From Lentzea aerocolonigenes (GTDB lineage Bacteria; Actinomycetota; Actinomycetes; Mycobacteriales; Pseudonocardiaceae), in assembly GCF_000955955.1 (NCBI RefSeq), contig NZ_JYJG01000119.1, positions 1 to 58,484 on the forward strand: 58,484 nucleotides of DNA, written 5' to 3'. A model generated the notes under the pieces. It was not told the origin of the DNA and did no database searches. It was given only the letters and a program-made list of their open reading frames with translations. The stretch's first letter is position 1, and each line of letters begins with the position of its first letter. Positions 47,045-55,283 of this stretch are shown here, one piece after another. Both the position numbers and the translations under genes were made by a program.

Positions 47045-48456
47045 TCGTGCTGGCGGTCGACCTCGGCACCACGGCAACGAAGGTCGTCGCGGTCGACGCT
47101 CAGGCGCGCGTGGTGGCGTCGACCGAACGCGGCTACCCGATGCGCACGAGCGGCCTGGAAGCCACGCATGATCCGCACCAGGTCCTCAACGCCGCTCTCG
47201 ACGCACTCGCGGAGCTGGCCTCCGAGGACGTCCGCGCCATCGCCCTGACCGGCGCGATGCACTCGATCATGGGCCTGGACGCAGGCCTGAGGCCCGTCAC
47301 GGAGTCGCTGAGCTGGGCCGACAACCGCGCGATCGAGCAGACCGAACGACTGCGCGGCACTCGAGAAGGCCGAGAGCTGCACCAGGCGACGGGCGCACCT
47401 ATCCACTCGTTCACGCCGCTGATGAAGCTCGCGTGGTTCCACGAGAACGGCGTGCGGGCCGCGAAGTGGTGCGAGATCAAGGACTTCGTGCACCTGCACC
47501 TGACCGGCGAGCTGCTCAACGAGCACTCGTGCGGCTCGGGCACGGGTCTGATGAACGTCAACACCCTGCAGTGGCACGAACCGTCGCTGGAGTTCGCGGG
47601 CGTCACGGCCGACCAGCTCCCGCCGCTCGTCGAACCCACCCACTCCACCCCGCTGACAGCCGAGATTCCCGGTCTGCGCAAGGGAATCCCGGTCATCATC
47701 GGCGGCGGAGACGGCCCGCTCGGCAACCTCGGCGTCGGCGCGGCCACCCCCGGCGCCGGAGCGGTTTCGCTCGGCACGTCGGGCGCACTCCGCGTGGCAC
47801 AACAGGGTCCGGGCGTCGACGAGGAAGGCCGCACGTTCAGCTACGCCATCGCCGAGGGCCTCTGGGTCCGCGGCGGCGCGATCAGCAACGGCGGCGTGGT
47901 CGCGCAGTGGGCGTCGGAAACCTTCAACATCCCGGTGGGCGATCTCCTCGGACAGGCTGCCGAGGTCGACTCCGACGGCCTGGTCGCGTTGCCCTACCTG
48001 CTCGGCGAGAGGGCGCCGTGGTGGGACCCGACCGCCCACGCCGCGTTGCTCGGCCTGCGCCGCGAACACACCCCGCAGCAGATCACGAAAGCCCTGGTGG
48101 AAGGTGTCTGTCAGCAACTGGCGCTGGTGCTCGACGCCGTCCCGCAGGTGGACTCGTTGCGGATCACCGGTGGTGCGTTCCGCGCGCCGATCTGGGCCCA
48201 GACGCTGGCCAGCACGCTCGGCATGCCGTTGCACCTCACCGAAGACACGGGTGGTTCCGCCGTCGGCGCGGCTCTGCTGGCCTGGCGTGCCCTGGACGAG
48301 ATTCCCAGCTTGACCGTCGACCTCGTCCAGCCGATTCGGACGATCGCGCCGGACGAGGACGCGATCACGAGGTACGCGAAGGCACGGCCGTTCGTGGCGA
48401 AGGCGTACCGGGCGCTGGAGGAGCTGTACAGCGAGGGCATCGCCCCCAGAACGTGA
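47041..48456 (+). CDS. FGGY-family carbohydrate kinase (gluconokinase/xylulokinase type)
   Basis: 471 aa. The DLGTTATKVVAVD phosphate-1 loop near the N-terminus, WADNRAIEQTERLRG, GGGDGPLGNLG and GTSGALRV, then YLLGERAPWW and the C-terminal GGAFRAPIWAQ and GGSAVGAALLA are the FGGY pattern; GTG...GLMN and the LLGERAPWWD block favour gluconate-type substrates. No sugar transporter or dehydrogenase is adjacent, so the substrate is open. ATGA coupling to the methyltransferase. Confidence 0.9.
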   Translation: MIVLAVDLGTTATKVVAVDAQARVVASTERGYPMRTSGLEATHDPHQVLNAALDALAELASEDVRAIALTGAMHSIMGLDAGLRPVTESLSWADNRAIEQTERLRGTREGRELHQATGAPIHSFTPLMKLAWFHENGVRAAKWCEIKDFVHLHLTGELLNEHSCGSGTGLMNVNTLQWHEPSLEFAGVTADQLPPLVEPTHSTPLTAEIPGLRKGIPVIIGGGDGPLGNLGVGAATPGAGAVSLGTSGALRVAQQGPGVDEEGRTFSYAIAEGLWVRGGAISNGGVVAQWASETFNIPVGDLLGQAAEVDSDGLVALPYLLGERAPWWDPTAHAALLGLRREHTPQQITKALVEGVCQQLALVLDAVPQVDSLRITGGAFRAPIWAQTLASTLGMPLHLTEDTGGSAVGAALLAWRALDEIPSLTVDLVQPIRTIAPDEDAITRYAKARPFVAKAYRALEELYSEGIAPRT

Positions 48457-48577
48457 TCTCGGCCCGCTCGACGTGGAACCCGGCGAGCTCGACCGCCGGT
48501 TCGAAGACGCAGTCCACGTCCTCGGTCCGGCCGCATTCGCGACACACGAGGTGGTCCAGTGCTGGCACGGCCCTCAC
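48428..48577 (-). pseudogene. Fur family regulator remnant (C-terminal domain)
   Basis: Minus strand reads ALDHLVCRECGRTEDVDC then FHVERAEITFWGRCPRC, the end of Fur/Zur-type regulators with both CxxC zinc pairs (CREC, CPRC). The DNA-binding half is absent and no stop follows CPRC, as the frame runs into the antisense of the kinase end. 29 bp overlap with the kinase gene. Confidence 0.7.
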
Positions 48578-48651
48578 CCTAGTCCTGCGATTTTGAACAC
48601 ATCAAGAAAACGAAGGGTTAAACATTTTGCCAGGCGAGTGAGGATGACGGG

Positions 48652-49836
48652 GTGGACCTCGCCCCCTTCAAACACGTCCTCATGCTGCCCAGGGTTCGCC
48701 CGCTGACGCTGTTGATGTTCTTCGCGAGGATGCCACCCGCGGCGACCGGCGTGATCCTGACGCTGCACGTCGCGGTCACGCTGGACCAGGGCTACGGCGC
48801 CGCGGGCCTGGTGGGGGCGGCGGGCACGGTCGGCATGGGCCTCGGCGCACCGCTGATGGGCAAGCTGATCGACAGCCGGGGACTGCGGTTGATGCTCGCC
48901 GTCAGCGTCACGGCGAGTGCCGCCTTCTGGCTGACCGCGCCCCTGATGAGCTACTGGACGTTGCTGATCAGCTCGTTCGCCGTCGGCCTGCTCGGCGTGC
49001 CGATGATGTCGATCGGCCGGCAGATGATCACCGCGCTGGTGCCGGAGAGCCGGAGGCGCGTCGCCCTGTCGATCGACTCGATCTCGGTCGAGCTGTCTTT
49101 CATGGGTGGGCCCGCGCTCGGCGTGGCGGTCGCGACGAAGGTCTCCACCAGCGCGGCGTTGATGTTCATCGGCGTCTCGATCCTGGTCTCGGGCGTGCTG
49201 CTGTACTGGGCGAACCCGCCGATGGTGCACGAGGACGAGGTCGTCGACGGGCCGAAGCCGAAGGTCTTCGAATGGCTGCGCGGCCGGATCGTGGCGGTGC
49301 TGGTCGTGTGCGTCGGCGAGGTGGTCTGCCTCGCGGGCATGGAGGTGTCGGCGATCGCGTCGCTGGAGCACATCGGCAAGGCGAGCTGGCTCGGCATGGT
49401 GTTCTTCGCGATGTGTGCCGCGTCGATCGTGGGCGGCCTCGTGTACGGCGGCGTGAAGCGCGTACCGAGCGTTCTGGTGCTGCTCGTGGTGATGGCGGTG
49501 TGCGAGATCCCGGTGGGACTGGGCGATGGCAGCGTTCTCTGGCTGTGCGTGCTGCTCATCCCGATGAACCTGGTGTGTGCGCCGCTGATCGCCGCGTGCG
49601 GTGAGCAGATCAGCAGGCTCGCGCCGCCCGCCGCACGAGGGCTCGCGATGGGGCTGCAGGGATCGGCGTTCACCATCGGCGGCGCGATCGGCTCACCACT
49701 CGCGGGTGTGGCGATCGACAACGGTGGTGCTCCGCTCGGGTTCGCCGTCGTCGGCGTGGCCGGGTTGCTCGTCGCGGGCGTCGCGTGGGTGCTCGCCCGG
49801 CAAGGTCAACAGGTAAATCCATTGCCAGTCGGGTGA
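48652..49836 (+). CDS. MFS transporter (tandem copy 1)
   Basis: 394 aa, about 12 transmembrane helices. MDLAPFKHVLMLPRVRPLTLLMFFARMPPAATG and PMMSIGRQMITALVPESRRR, SIDSISVELSFMGGPALG are shared block by block with the next gene. No marker of substrate. GTG start without a clear Shine-Dalgarno. The region before it (TTGCCAGGCGAGTGA) is repeated before the second copy. Confidence 0.88.
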   Translation: MDLAPFKHVLMLPRVRPLTLLMFFARMPPAATGVILTLHVAVTLDQGYGAAGLVGAAGTVGMGLGAPLMGKLIDSRGLRLMLAVSVTASAAFWLTAPLMSYWTLLISSFAVGLLGVPMMSIGRQMITALVPESRRRVALSIDSISVELSFMGGPALGVAVATKVSTSAALMFIGVSILVSGVLLYWANPPMVHEDEVVDGPKPKVFEWLRGRIVAVLVVCVGEVVCLAGMEVSAIASLEHIGKASWLGMVFFAMCAASIVGGLVYGGVKRVPSVLVLLVVMAVCEIPVGLGDGSVLWLCVLLIPMNLVCAPLIAACGEQISRLAPPAARGLAMGLQGSAFTIGGAIGSPLAGVAIDNGGAPLGFAVVGVAGLLVAGVAWVLARQGQQVNPLPVG

Positions 49837-49846
49837 CGATGGCACG

Positions 49847-51022
49847 GTGAACCTCGCCCCGTTCCGGAACGTCCTGGCGCTGCCGGGGGTCCGTCCCCTG
49901 ATGCTGCTGATGTTGTTCGCGAGGATTCCTCCGACGGCGGCAGGCGTCACGGTGACCCTCCACGTGGTCACCACGCTCGACAAGGGCTACGCGGCGGCCG
50001 GCACGGTCGGCTTCGCGACCATGATCGGCTTGGGCCTCGGGTCTCCGTTGATGGGCAAGCTGGTCGACAGCAAGGGTCTGCGGATCACGCTCGCGCTGAG
50101 CCTGCTCGAAGGCGTGTTCTGGGTGACGGCGCCGTTGATGGACTACTACCTGCTCTTGGTGCTCGCGTTCGCCAACGGCCTGGTCGCGGTGCCGATGATG
50201 TCGATCGGCAGGCAGGCGCTGACCGCGCTGGTGCCGGAAGCCCAACGACGGCCCGCGTTCTCGCTGGACTCGATCTCGGTCGAGCTGTCGTTCATGGTCG
50301 GACCCGCTGCCGGGGTGCTGATCGCGACTCGGTTCTCCACCGGCACGGCTCTCGTCGCGATCGGTGTGGCGATCCTCGTGGCCAGCGCGGTGCTGTTCGT
50401 GGTGAACCCGGTGCTGGTGCACGAGGACGAGGTGGTCGACGGTCCGCAGCCGAAGCTCTTCGAATGGCTGCGCGGCCCGGTGATCACGGCGCTGATCATC
50501 CCGTTCGGCGCGACCATGACGTTGTCGGGCATGGAGATCGCCTCGATCGCGTCGCTGGAACGGGTGGGCGAGCAGAGCTGGCTGGGCCTGATCTTCGTGG
50601 TGATGTGCGCGGCGTCGGCGCTCGGCGGACTCGTCTACGGCAGCCTGAAACGGGTGCCGAGCGGGGTCGTGCTGCTGGCCGTCATGGCGTTGCTGGAGAT
50701 CCCGGTCGGACTGGGTGACGGCAACGTGGCGCTGCTCGCGATCGCGTTGATCCCGATGAACTTCGCGTGCGCGCCGACCATCGCGGCCTCGACCGAGCTG
50801 ATCAGCAAGTACGCGCCCGCGTCAGCTCGTGGCCTGGCGCTGGGTCTGCAGGGCTCGGCGTTCACGTTCGGCGTGGCGGCAGGTCAGCCGCTCGCGGGGG
50901 TCGCCGTGGACCACAGCGGACCCCCGCTCGGCTTCGTCGTCGCCGGCCTGGCCGGACTGGTGATCGCCGGGCTGGGCTGGGTTCTCAGCAGGCAGCGTCA
51001 GGCGGTCTCGGCCACGTCCTGA
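49847..51022 (+). CDS. MFS transporter (tandem copy 2)
   Basis: 391 aa, paralogue of the preceding gene: MNLAPFRNVLALPGVRPLMLLMLFARIPPTAAG, SIGRQALTALVPEAQRR, SLDSISVELSFMVGPAAG, FEWLRGPVITALI. GTG start 10 bp after the first copy's stop, with the same upstream sequence TTGCCAGTCGGGTGA. Last 25 bp overlap convergent esterase. Substrate unknown. Confidence 0.88.
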   Translation: MNLAPFRNVLALPGVRPLMLLMLFARIPPTAAGVTVTLHVVTTLDKGYAAAGTVGFATMIGLGLGSPLMGKLVDSKGLRITLALSLLEGVFWVTAPLMDYYLLLVLAFANGLVAVPMMSIGRQALTALVPEAQRRPAFSLDSISVELSFMVGPAAGVLIATRFSTGTALVAIGVAILVASAVLFVVNPVLVHEDEVVDGPQPKLFEWLRGPVITALIIPFGATMTLSGMEIASIASLERVGEQSWLGLIFVVMCAASALGGLVYGSLKRVPSGVVLLAVMALLEIPVGLGDGNVALLAIALIPMNFACAPTIAASTELISKYAPASARGLALGLQGSAFTFGVAAGQPLAGVAVDHSGPPLGFVVAGLAGLVIAGLGWVLSRQRQAVSATS

Positions 51023-52050
51023 GCCGAGTTCGCGAGCGCGAGGCCGGTCCGGAGCGCACCGACGGCTTCGGACACGGCCTCGCGGAAGATCCCGCCGACG
51101 CCGAGCACGTTCGCGAAGCCGTGGAACAGGCCCTCGTGCCTGCGCAGCACGACCGGCACACCCTCGGCGGCCAGGCGTTCCGCGAAGGCCTCGCCCTCGT
51201 CGCGCAACGGGTCGTAGCCCGCGGTCGCGATGTAGGTCGGGGGCAGGTTCGAGAGGTCGTCGGCCAGCATGATCGACAGCCGCGGGTCGTGCCGGTCCTT
51301 GCCGCCCTCGCTGTACTTGTCGAGGAACCAGTCCATCTTCTCGTCGGTCAGGAAGAACCCGTTGCCGAAGATCTCCCGCGACCGGCGGCGCACCGAAGCG
51401 TCGACGCCGGGGTAGAAGAGCAGCAGGAACGCCAGGTCGATCTCGGCCGCGTGCGCGGTGACCGCGGCCAGGTTGCCACCGGCGCTGTCACCACCGAGCG
51501 CGATCCGTTTCGCGTCGATGCCCAGGTCCTCGGCCTTCGCGACGGCGTAGCGCAGCACCTCGGCGGCGTCGTCGGCCGCGGCGGGGAACGGGGCCTCTGG
51601 CGCGAGCCGGTAGTCGGCGGCGAGCACCCGCACGCCGGACTCCTTGGCGAGGAACCGGCACAGCTGGTCGTGGCTCTCCAGACTGCCGGTCACCCAGCCG
51701 CCACCGTGGTAGAAGATCAACAACGGTGAGCCGGTCGCGAGCCCGTCCGGCGTGTAGAGGCGCCCGGCGAACTCGCCGATCGTGAGCTCTCTGGCGCCGA
51801 CGCCGGTGATCTTCGGACCGGCTACGAGCTTGGAGCTCAACTCCAGGTCGAGGCGACTCTCGGAGGCTGACTTCGTCCGCCAGTCCGTGCCAGACAGCTG
51901 CTGGAGCCTCAGCAACAGCTGGGCTTCCGGATGCAGGTCCTGGCCGTCCAGGCGGATCGGAGTACCGGCGATGAGGCGGCGCACAGGCCCGGGAAGACCG
52001 AACGCGAAGCGCAGAGCACCGGCCAGCACGGCCGCCTGGAAGTTCGACAT
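50998..52050 (-). CDS. Alpha/beta hydrolase, hormone-sensitive-lipase (HSL) family
   Basis: 350 aa. HGGG oxyanion motif (115-118), nucleophile elbow GDSAG with Ser189, acid residue in GYDPLRDEG, and catalytic His in EGLFHGF. A typical cytosolic short-chain esterase of the HSL group. ATG giving MSNFQ is preferred; an in-frame ATG three codons upstream is possible. Diverges from the FMN reductase gene with inverted repeats between. Confidence 0.92.
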   Translation of the reverse strand: MSNFQAAVLAGALRFAFGLPGPVRRLIAGTPIRLDGQDLHPEAQLLLRLQQLSGTDWRTKSASESRLDLELSSKLVAGPKITGVGARELTIGEFAGRLYTPDGLATGSPLLIFYHGGGWVTGSLESHDQLCRFLAKESGVRVLAADYRLAPEAPFPAAADDAAEVLRYAVAKAEDLGIDAKRIALGGDSAGGNLAAVTAHAAEIDLAFLLLFYPGVDASVRRRSREIFGNGFFLTDEKMDWFLDKYSEGGKDRHDPRLSIMLADDLSNLPPTYIATAGYDPLRDEGEAFAERLAAEGVPVVLRRHEGLFHGFANVLGVGGIFREAVSEAVGALRTGLALANSAQDVAETA

Positions 52051-52062
52051 GTGTCTCACGTT

Positions 52063-52080
52063 ACTAGCGAGTAGTGCTAG
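52063..52080. promoter_or_regulatory. Inverted repeat in the esterase/reductase intergenic region
   Basis: CTAGC-N7-GCTAG, with ACTA-N5-TAGT offset inside it. Sits at the start of the divergent esterase gene; possible operator of TetR-like size. Confidence 0.35.
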
Positions 52081-52082
52081 AT

Positions 52083-52098
52083 CTCCAGGTATCTGGAG
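52083..52098. promoter_or_regulatory. Inverted repeat before the FMN reductase gene
   Basis: CTCCAG-GTAT-CTGGAG, perfect 6-bp arms; its second arm overlaps the likely ribosome binding region (GGAGGTGGAAGG). May be an operator or mRNA hairpin. Confidence 0.35.
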
Positions 52099-52115
52099 GT
52101 GGAAGGATCGACGTC

Positions 52116-52691
52116 ATGACGGTGACGGTGGTGGGCATCGGGGGCTCGATCAGGTCCGACTCGCAGTCCGAACGGGCGCTGCGGGTGGCTCTGGAGGGTG
52201 CTCGCGAACTCGGTGCGGAGACGATCCAGTACAGCGGCCCTGAGCTGGTGCTCCCGTTCTACGACCCGTCCGTGCCGGAACGGACCGACGTCGCGCTTCG
52301 CATGGTCGAGGACCTGCGCAAGGCGGACGGCGTGATCCTCGTGTCGCCCGGCTACCACGGCACCGTGTCCGGTCTGGTCAAGAACGCCCTCGACTACATC
52401 GAGGACCTCCGTCACGACGAGCGGCCTTATTTGGACGGCCGCGCGGTCGGCACCATCACCGCCGCATACGGCTGGCAGGCCGCGGTGAACACCTTGTCCG
52501 CGGTCCGTTCGATCGTCCACGCGCTGCGCGGCTGGCCGACGCCGTTGGGCGCCGCGATCAACTCCGCGCAGGTCAAGTTCGACGGCGACGGTGCCTGCTC
52601 GGACGCCGACGTGGACCGGAACCTCCGCGTGATCGGCCGCCAGGTGGTCGAGTTCGCTCTGCGGCACAGGTCTCATCTCGACGTGAACTGA
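52116..52691 (+). CDS. NADPH-dependent FMN reductase
   Basis: 191 aa flavodoxin-like fold. GIGGSIRSDSQSERALR is the FMN phosphate loop of the SsuE/azoreductase group; VSPGYHGTVSGLVKNALDYIE is the second flavin loop, GWQAAVNTL follows. Supplies reduced flavin or reduces quinones. ATG preceded by GGAGGTGGAAGG. Neighbours Ohr and Dps downstream suggest a redox-stress context. Confidence 0.9.
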   Translation: MTVTVVGIGGSIRSDSQSERALRVALEGARELGAETIQYSGPELVLPFYDPSVPERTDVALRMVEDLRKADGVILVSPGYHGTVSGLVKNALDYIEDLRHDERPYLDGRAVGTITAAYGWQAAVNTLSAVRSIVHALRGWPTPLGAAINSAQVKFDGDGACSDADVDRNLRVIGRQVVEFALRHRSHLDVN

Positions 52692-52732
52692 GTCACGATC
52701 GGGCAGATAAGTCGTGCGCGATCCGTTGGTAC

Positions 52733-52754
52733 CAGTGGGTAACAAAAACCACTG
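52733..52754. promoter_or_regulatory. Inverted repeat upstream of ohr
   Basis: CAGTGG and CCACTG flank GTAACAAAAA, 18-39 bp before the ohr start. Possible regulator site; no OhrR gene is in the window. Confidence 0.3.
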
Positions 52755-52771
52755 ACTCAAGGGAGAGCGGA

Positions 52772-53194
52772 ATGGACACGCTGTACACGGCCGAGGCGAC
52801 TGCATACGGCGAGGGCCGCAACGGCGAGGTGCGCTCCTCCGACGGCGTGATCGACGAGGTGCTGTCGGTGCCGAAGGAGATGGGCGGCCCCGGCGGCGAC
52901 GCGACCAACCCCGAGCAGCTCTTCGCGGCCGGCTACGCGGCGTGCTTCAACTCCGCCCTCGCGGCAGTCGCGCGCGCCGGCAAGATTCAGCTCCCTTCTT
53001 CTGAGGTAACCGCCAAGGTGGGAATCGGCCCGAACGGTGCCGGCGGCTTCCAGCTGGCCGTCGAGCTCGCGGTGACGATCCCCGGTTTCGAACAGGCGGT
53101 CGCGGAGAAGCTCGTCGAGCAGGCCCACCAGGTCTGCCCGTACTCGAACGCGACGCGCGGCAACATCGAGGTGGCGCTCACCGTCACCGTCTGA
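52772..53194 (+). CDS. Organic hydroperoxide resistance protein (Ohr)
   Basis: 140 aa thiol peroxidase. Reactive Cys58 in GYAACFNSAL and resolving Cys122 in HQVCPYSNATRGN are present, with the TNPEQLFAAGYAACF block specific to Ohr/OsmC. Reduces organic hydroperoxides; probably works with the Dps gene 16 bp further on. GGGAGAG ribosome binding site. Confidence 0.95.
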   Translation: MDTLYTAEATAYGEGRNGEVRSSDGVIDEVLSVPKEMGGPGGDATNPEQLFAAGYAACFNSALAAVARAGKIQLPSSEVTAKVGIGPNGAGGFQLAVELAVTIPGFEQAVAEKLVEQAHQVCPYSNATRGNIEVALTVTV

Positions 53195-53210
53195 GGAGGC
53201 GCGTTAAACC

Positions 53211-53687
53211 ATGGCCAAGAACCCGATCACCAGCCCGCTGTCCGACGCTGACCGCGACGCGGTCGGTTCCGTTCTGCAGGCGACTCTCGTCGACCTGGTC
53301 GACCTGTCCCTGATCGGGAAGCAGGCGCACTGGAACGTGATCGGCAAGAACTTCCGCAGCGTCCACCTGCAGCTCGACGAACTGGTCGTGCTGGCACGCA
53401 ATGCCGCAGACCAGGTCGCCGAACGTGCCGCCGCCCTCGGCGTCACGCCGAACGGCACGGCGAAGACCATCGCCGAGTCGTCCGGCGTGCCCGAGATCGC
53501 GTCCGGCTGGCTGAAGGAGGACCAGGTCGTTGCCTCGATCACCGGTTCCCTGGCGTCGCTGATCACCCGCATGCGTGCCCGCATCGACGAGACCGACAAG
53601 CCCGACCTCGTCACCCAGGACCTGCTGATCGGCATCACGCAGGAGCTGGAGCAGGCGCACTGGATGTGGCAGGCGCAAGCGGCCTAG
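53211..53687 (+). CDS. Dps family ferritin-like protein
   Basis: 158 aa. Ferroxidase residues His40, His52, Asp67 and Glu71 fit the Dps pattern (KQAHWNVIGKNFRSVHLQLDEL). Forms dodecamers that store iron and bind DNA under oxidative stress. Follows ohr with 16 bp, likely co-transcribed, and ends before a strong terminator. Confidence 0.95.
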   Translation: MAKNPITSPLSDADRDAVGSVLQATLVDLVDLSLIGKQAHWNVIGKNFRSVHLQLDELVVLARNAADQVAERAAALGVTPNGTAKTIAESSGVPEIASGWLKEDQVVASITGSLASLITRMRARIDETDKPDLVTQDLLIGITQELEQAHWMWQAQAA

Positions 53688-53704
53688 TTCATCAGCTGAC
53701 GGAT

Positions 53705-53729
53705 GGCCCGCTCCACGGTGGAGCGGGCC
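53705..53729. terminator. Bidirectional terminator between dps and protease genes
   Basis: GGCCCGCTCCA and TGGAGCGGGCC form a perfect 11-bp stem with a 3-nt loop. Confidence 0.7.
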
Positions 53730-53738
53730 TCGTCTGTT

Positions 53739-55244
53739 CTACGGCGCGACGAGCTGGATTTCGCGGTGCAGCTGCCCGTCGACGTCCGGGTAGTAGCTGA
53801 GCTCGCCGTCACTCCACCGCACGACAACGCCGTTGCCGCGCCCGGCCGTGACCGTGGCGTGGGTCCACAGGTCGTTCGGGGCCTGGACCTGGCGTTCCTG
53901 GCTCAGGTTGCTGGTCGCGACGTCGCCGTAGATGGTGAACTCGCCGTCGCTCCAGCGGACGAGCAGGTCAGGTGTGCCGGAGCCGGTCCAGTTGCCGCCG
54001 GAGATCGTCTGGGCGTGCGTCCAGATGCTCTTGGGCGCGGCGAGCTGGCGTTCGGAACCGAGCTTGTTGCTCGCGATGCCTTGGTACAGGGTGGTTTCGC
54101 CGTCGTTCCACACCACTACGAGGTCGCCGCCGAGCCCGGCGATGTAGGAGGCGTGGTCCTTCCACAGGGGGTTGGGCGCGGCGAGCTGGACCTCGTTGTG
54201 GAAGCCGTTCTTGTCGACGGATCCGTAGTAGGTGACCTCACCGTCGTCCCACGTGACCACGAGGCCGTTGTTGACGGTCGCGATGCCCTTGGCGTGCGTC
54301 CAGATGCTCTGCGGCGCCGCGAGCTTGGTCTCACCGGCGAACGGCTTCTGCGGGTCGGTGCTCGAACCGCCCTGGTAGAGCGTCACCTCGCCGTCGCTCC
54401 ACCGCACGATCATGTCGAGCTGCGTGCTGCCGGTGAACCGCCCGGACGTGATCAGCTGCGCGTGCTTCCACGTCGATCCGTCGCCGAGCGGGTAGCCGAG
54501 GTTGCCGTTGCCCGGCGGCACCGGGGCCGCGACCGCCTTGTCGTACACCGCCTTGACGCGGCTGTCGAACCGCACGCTGTAGTTGCGCGGGTCGGTGGGC
54601 GGCAGGTCCTGGCCCTTGCCGCCGATGACGCCGATCACTTCCTTCGTGCCGCGCAGCACCCACGGGCCGCCGCTGAACCCGTTGGGGATGCCGAGGCACT
54701 GCAACGTTTCCCAGTACTGGCCGTCACGCGAGGCGGTGCTGTCGCACAGGTACGGCTGGTCCTTGGCGGACGGGTAGCCGTAGACCGTCATGTCGGCGGG
54801 CAGCGTCGCGTCGACGTGCAGGTTGAGCGATCCGGTCACCTCGGCGATGTTCTTGCCGTTGCGCGGCTGCAGCACGACGAACGCGAAGTCGTACGGCGAA
54901 CCGGCGCCGTTGATGTCCTGGTTGGTCTTCCAACCGTCGTCGACGTAGACGGCTGCCGCCTGCCAGGTCCCGTACGGCGCCTGTCCGTCGTGGTAGCCGG
55001 GCGTGAAGAAGATGTTGCGCCTGCCGTAGACGCAGTGCGCGGCCGTCACGATCACGTTGCCACGCGGGCTGTTGATGACGCTGCCGGTGCAGCCGTGGTC
55101 GTTGGGGTCGCTGGTGCCGGACAGCGACCCGACCTCGGCCCTCGGTGCGGTGACCTTGCTTTGCGGTGTTGCGGCTTCTGCGGCGTGCACCGGTAGCAAG
55201 AGTGCCACCAGCGCGAGAGCCGCTCCCCAGTGAGCTTTCCTCAT
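53739..55244 (-). CDS. Secreted V8-like serine protease with C-terminal beta-propeller repeats
   Basis: 501 aa. Signal peptide (1-24, HAAEA-A), then a trypsin-fold domain: TAAHC with His70, YDFAFV with Asp119 and GFSGGP with Ser191 form the triad, plus disulfide Cys. From about residue 250 five repeats of 45-55 residues (WTHA..., VRWSDGEVTLY, WDDGEVTYY, WNDGETTLY, WSDGEFTIY, WSDGELSYY) follow, a propeller-like C-terminus probably for substrate or surface binding. Length and layout fit secreted actinobacterial proteases. Confidence 0.88.
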   Translation of the reverse strand: MRKAHWGAALALVALLLPVHAAEAATPQSKVTAPRAEVGSLSGTSDPNDHGCTGSVINSPRGNVIVTAAHCVYGRRNIFFTPGYHDGQAPYGTWQAAAVYVDDGWKTNQDINGAGSPYDFAFVVLQPRNGKNIAEVTGSLNLHVDATLPADMTVYGYPSAKDQPYLCDSTASRDGQYWETLQCLGIPNGFSGGPWVLRGTKEVIGVIGGKGQDLPPTDPRNYSVRFDSRVKAVYDKAVAAPVPPGNGNLGYPLGDGSTWKHAQLITSGRFTGSTQLDMIVRWSDGEVTLYQGGSSTDPQKPFAGETKLAAPQSIWTHAKGIATVNNGLVVTWDDGEVTYYGSVDKNGFHNEVQLAAPNPLWKDHASYIAGLGGDLVVVWNDGETTLYQGIASNKLGSERQLAAPKSIWTHAQTISGGNWTGSGTPDLLVRWSDGEFTIYGDVATSNLSQERQVQAPNDLWTHATVTAGRGNGVVVRWSDGELSYYPDVDGQLHREIQLVAP

Positions 55245-55283
55245 GGGGCGGACTCTATGGTCGCGCTGGTGACATTTCCCTGA

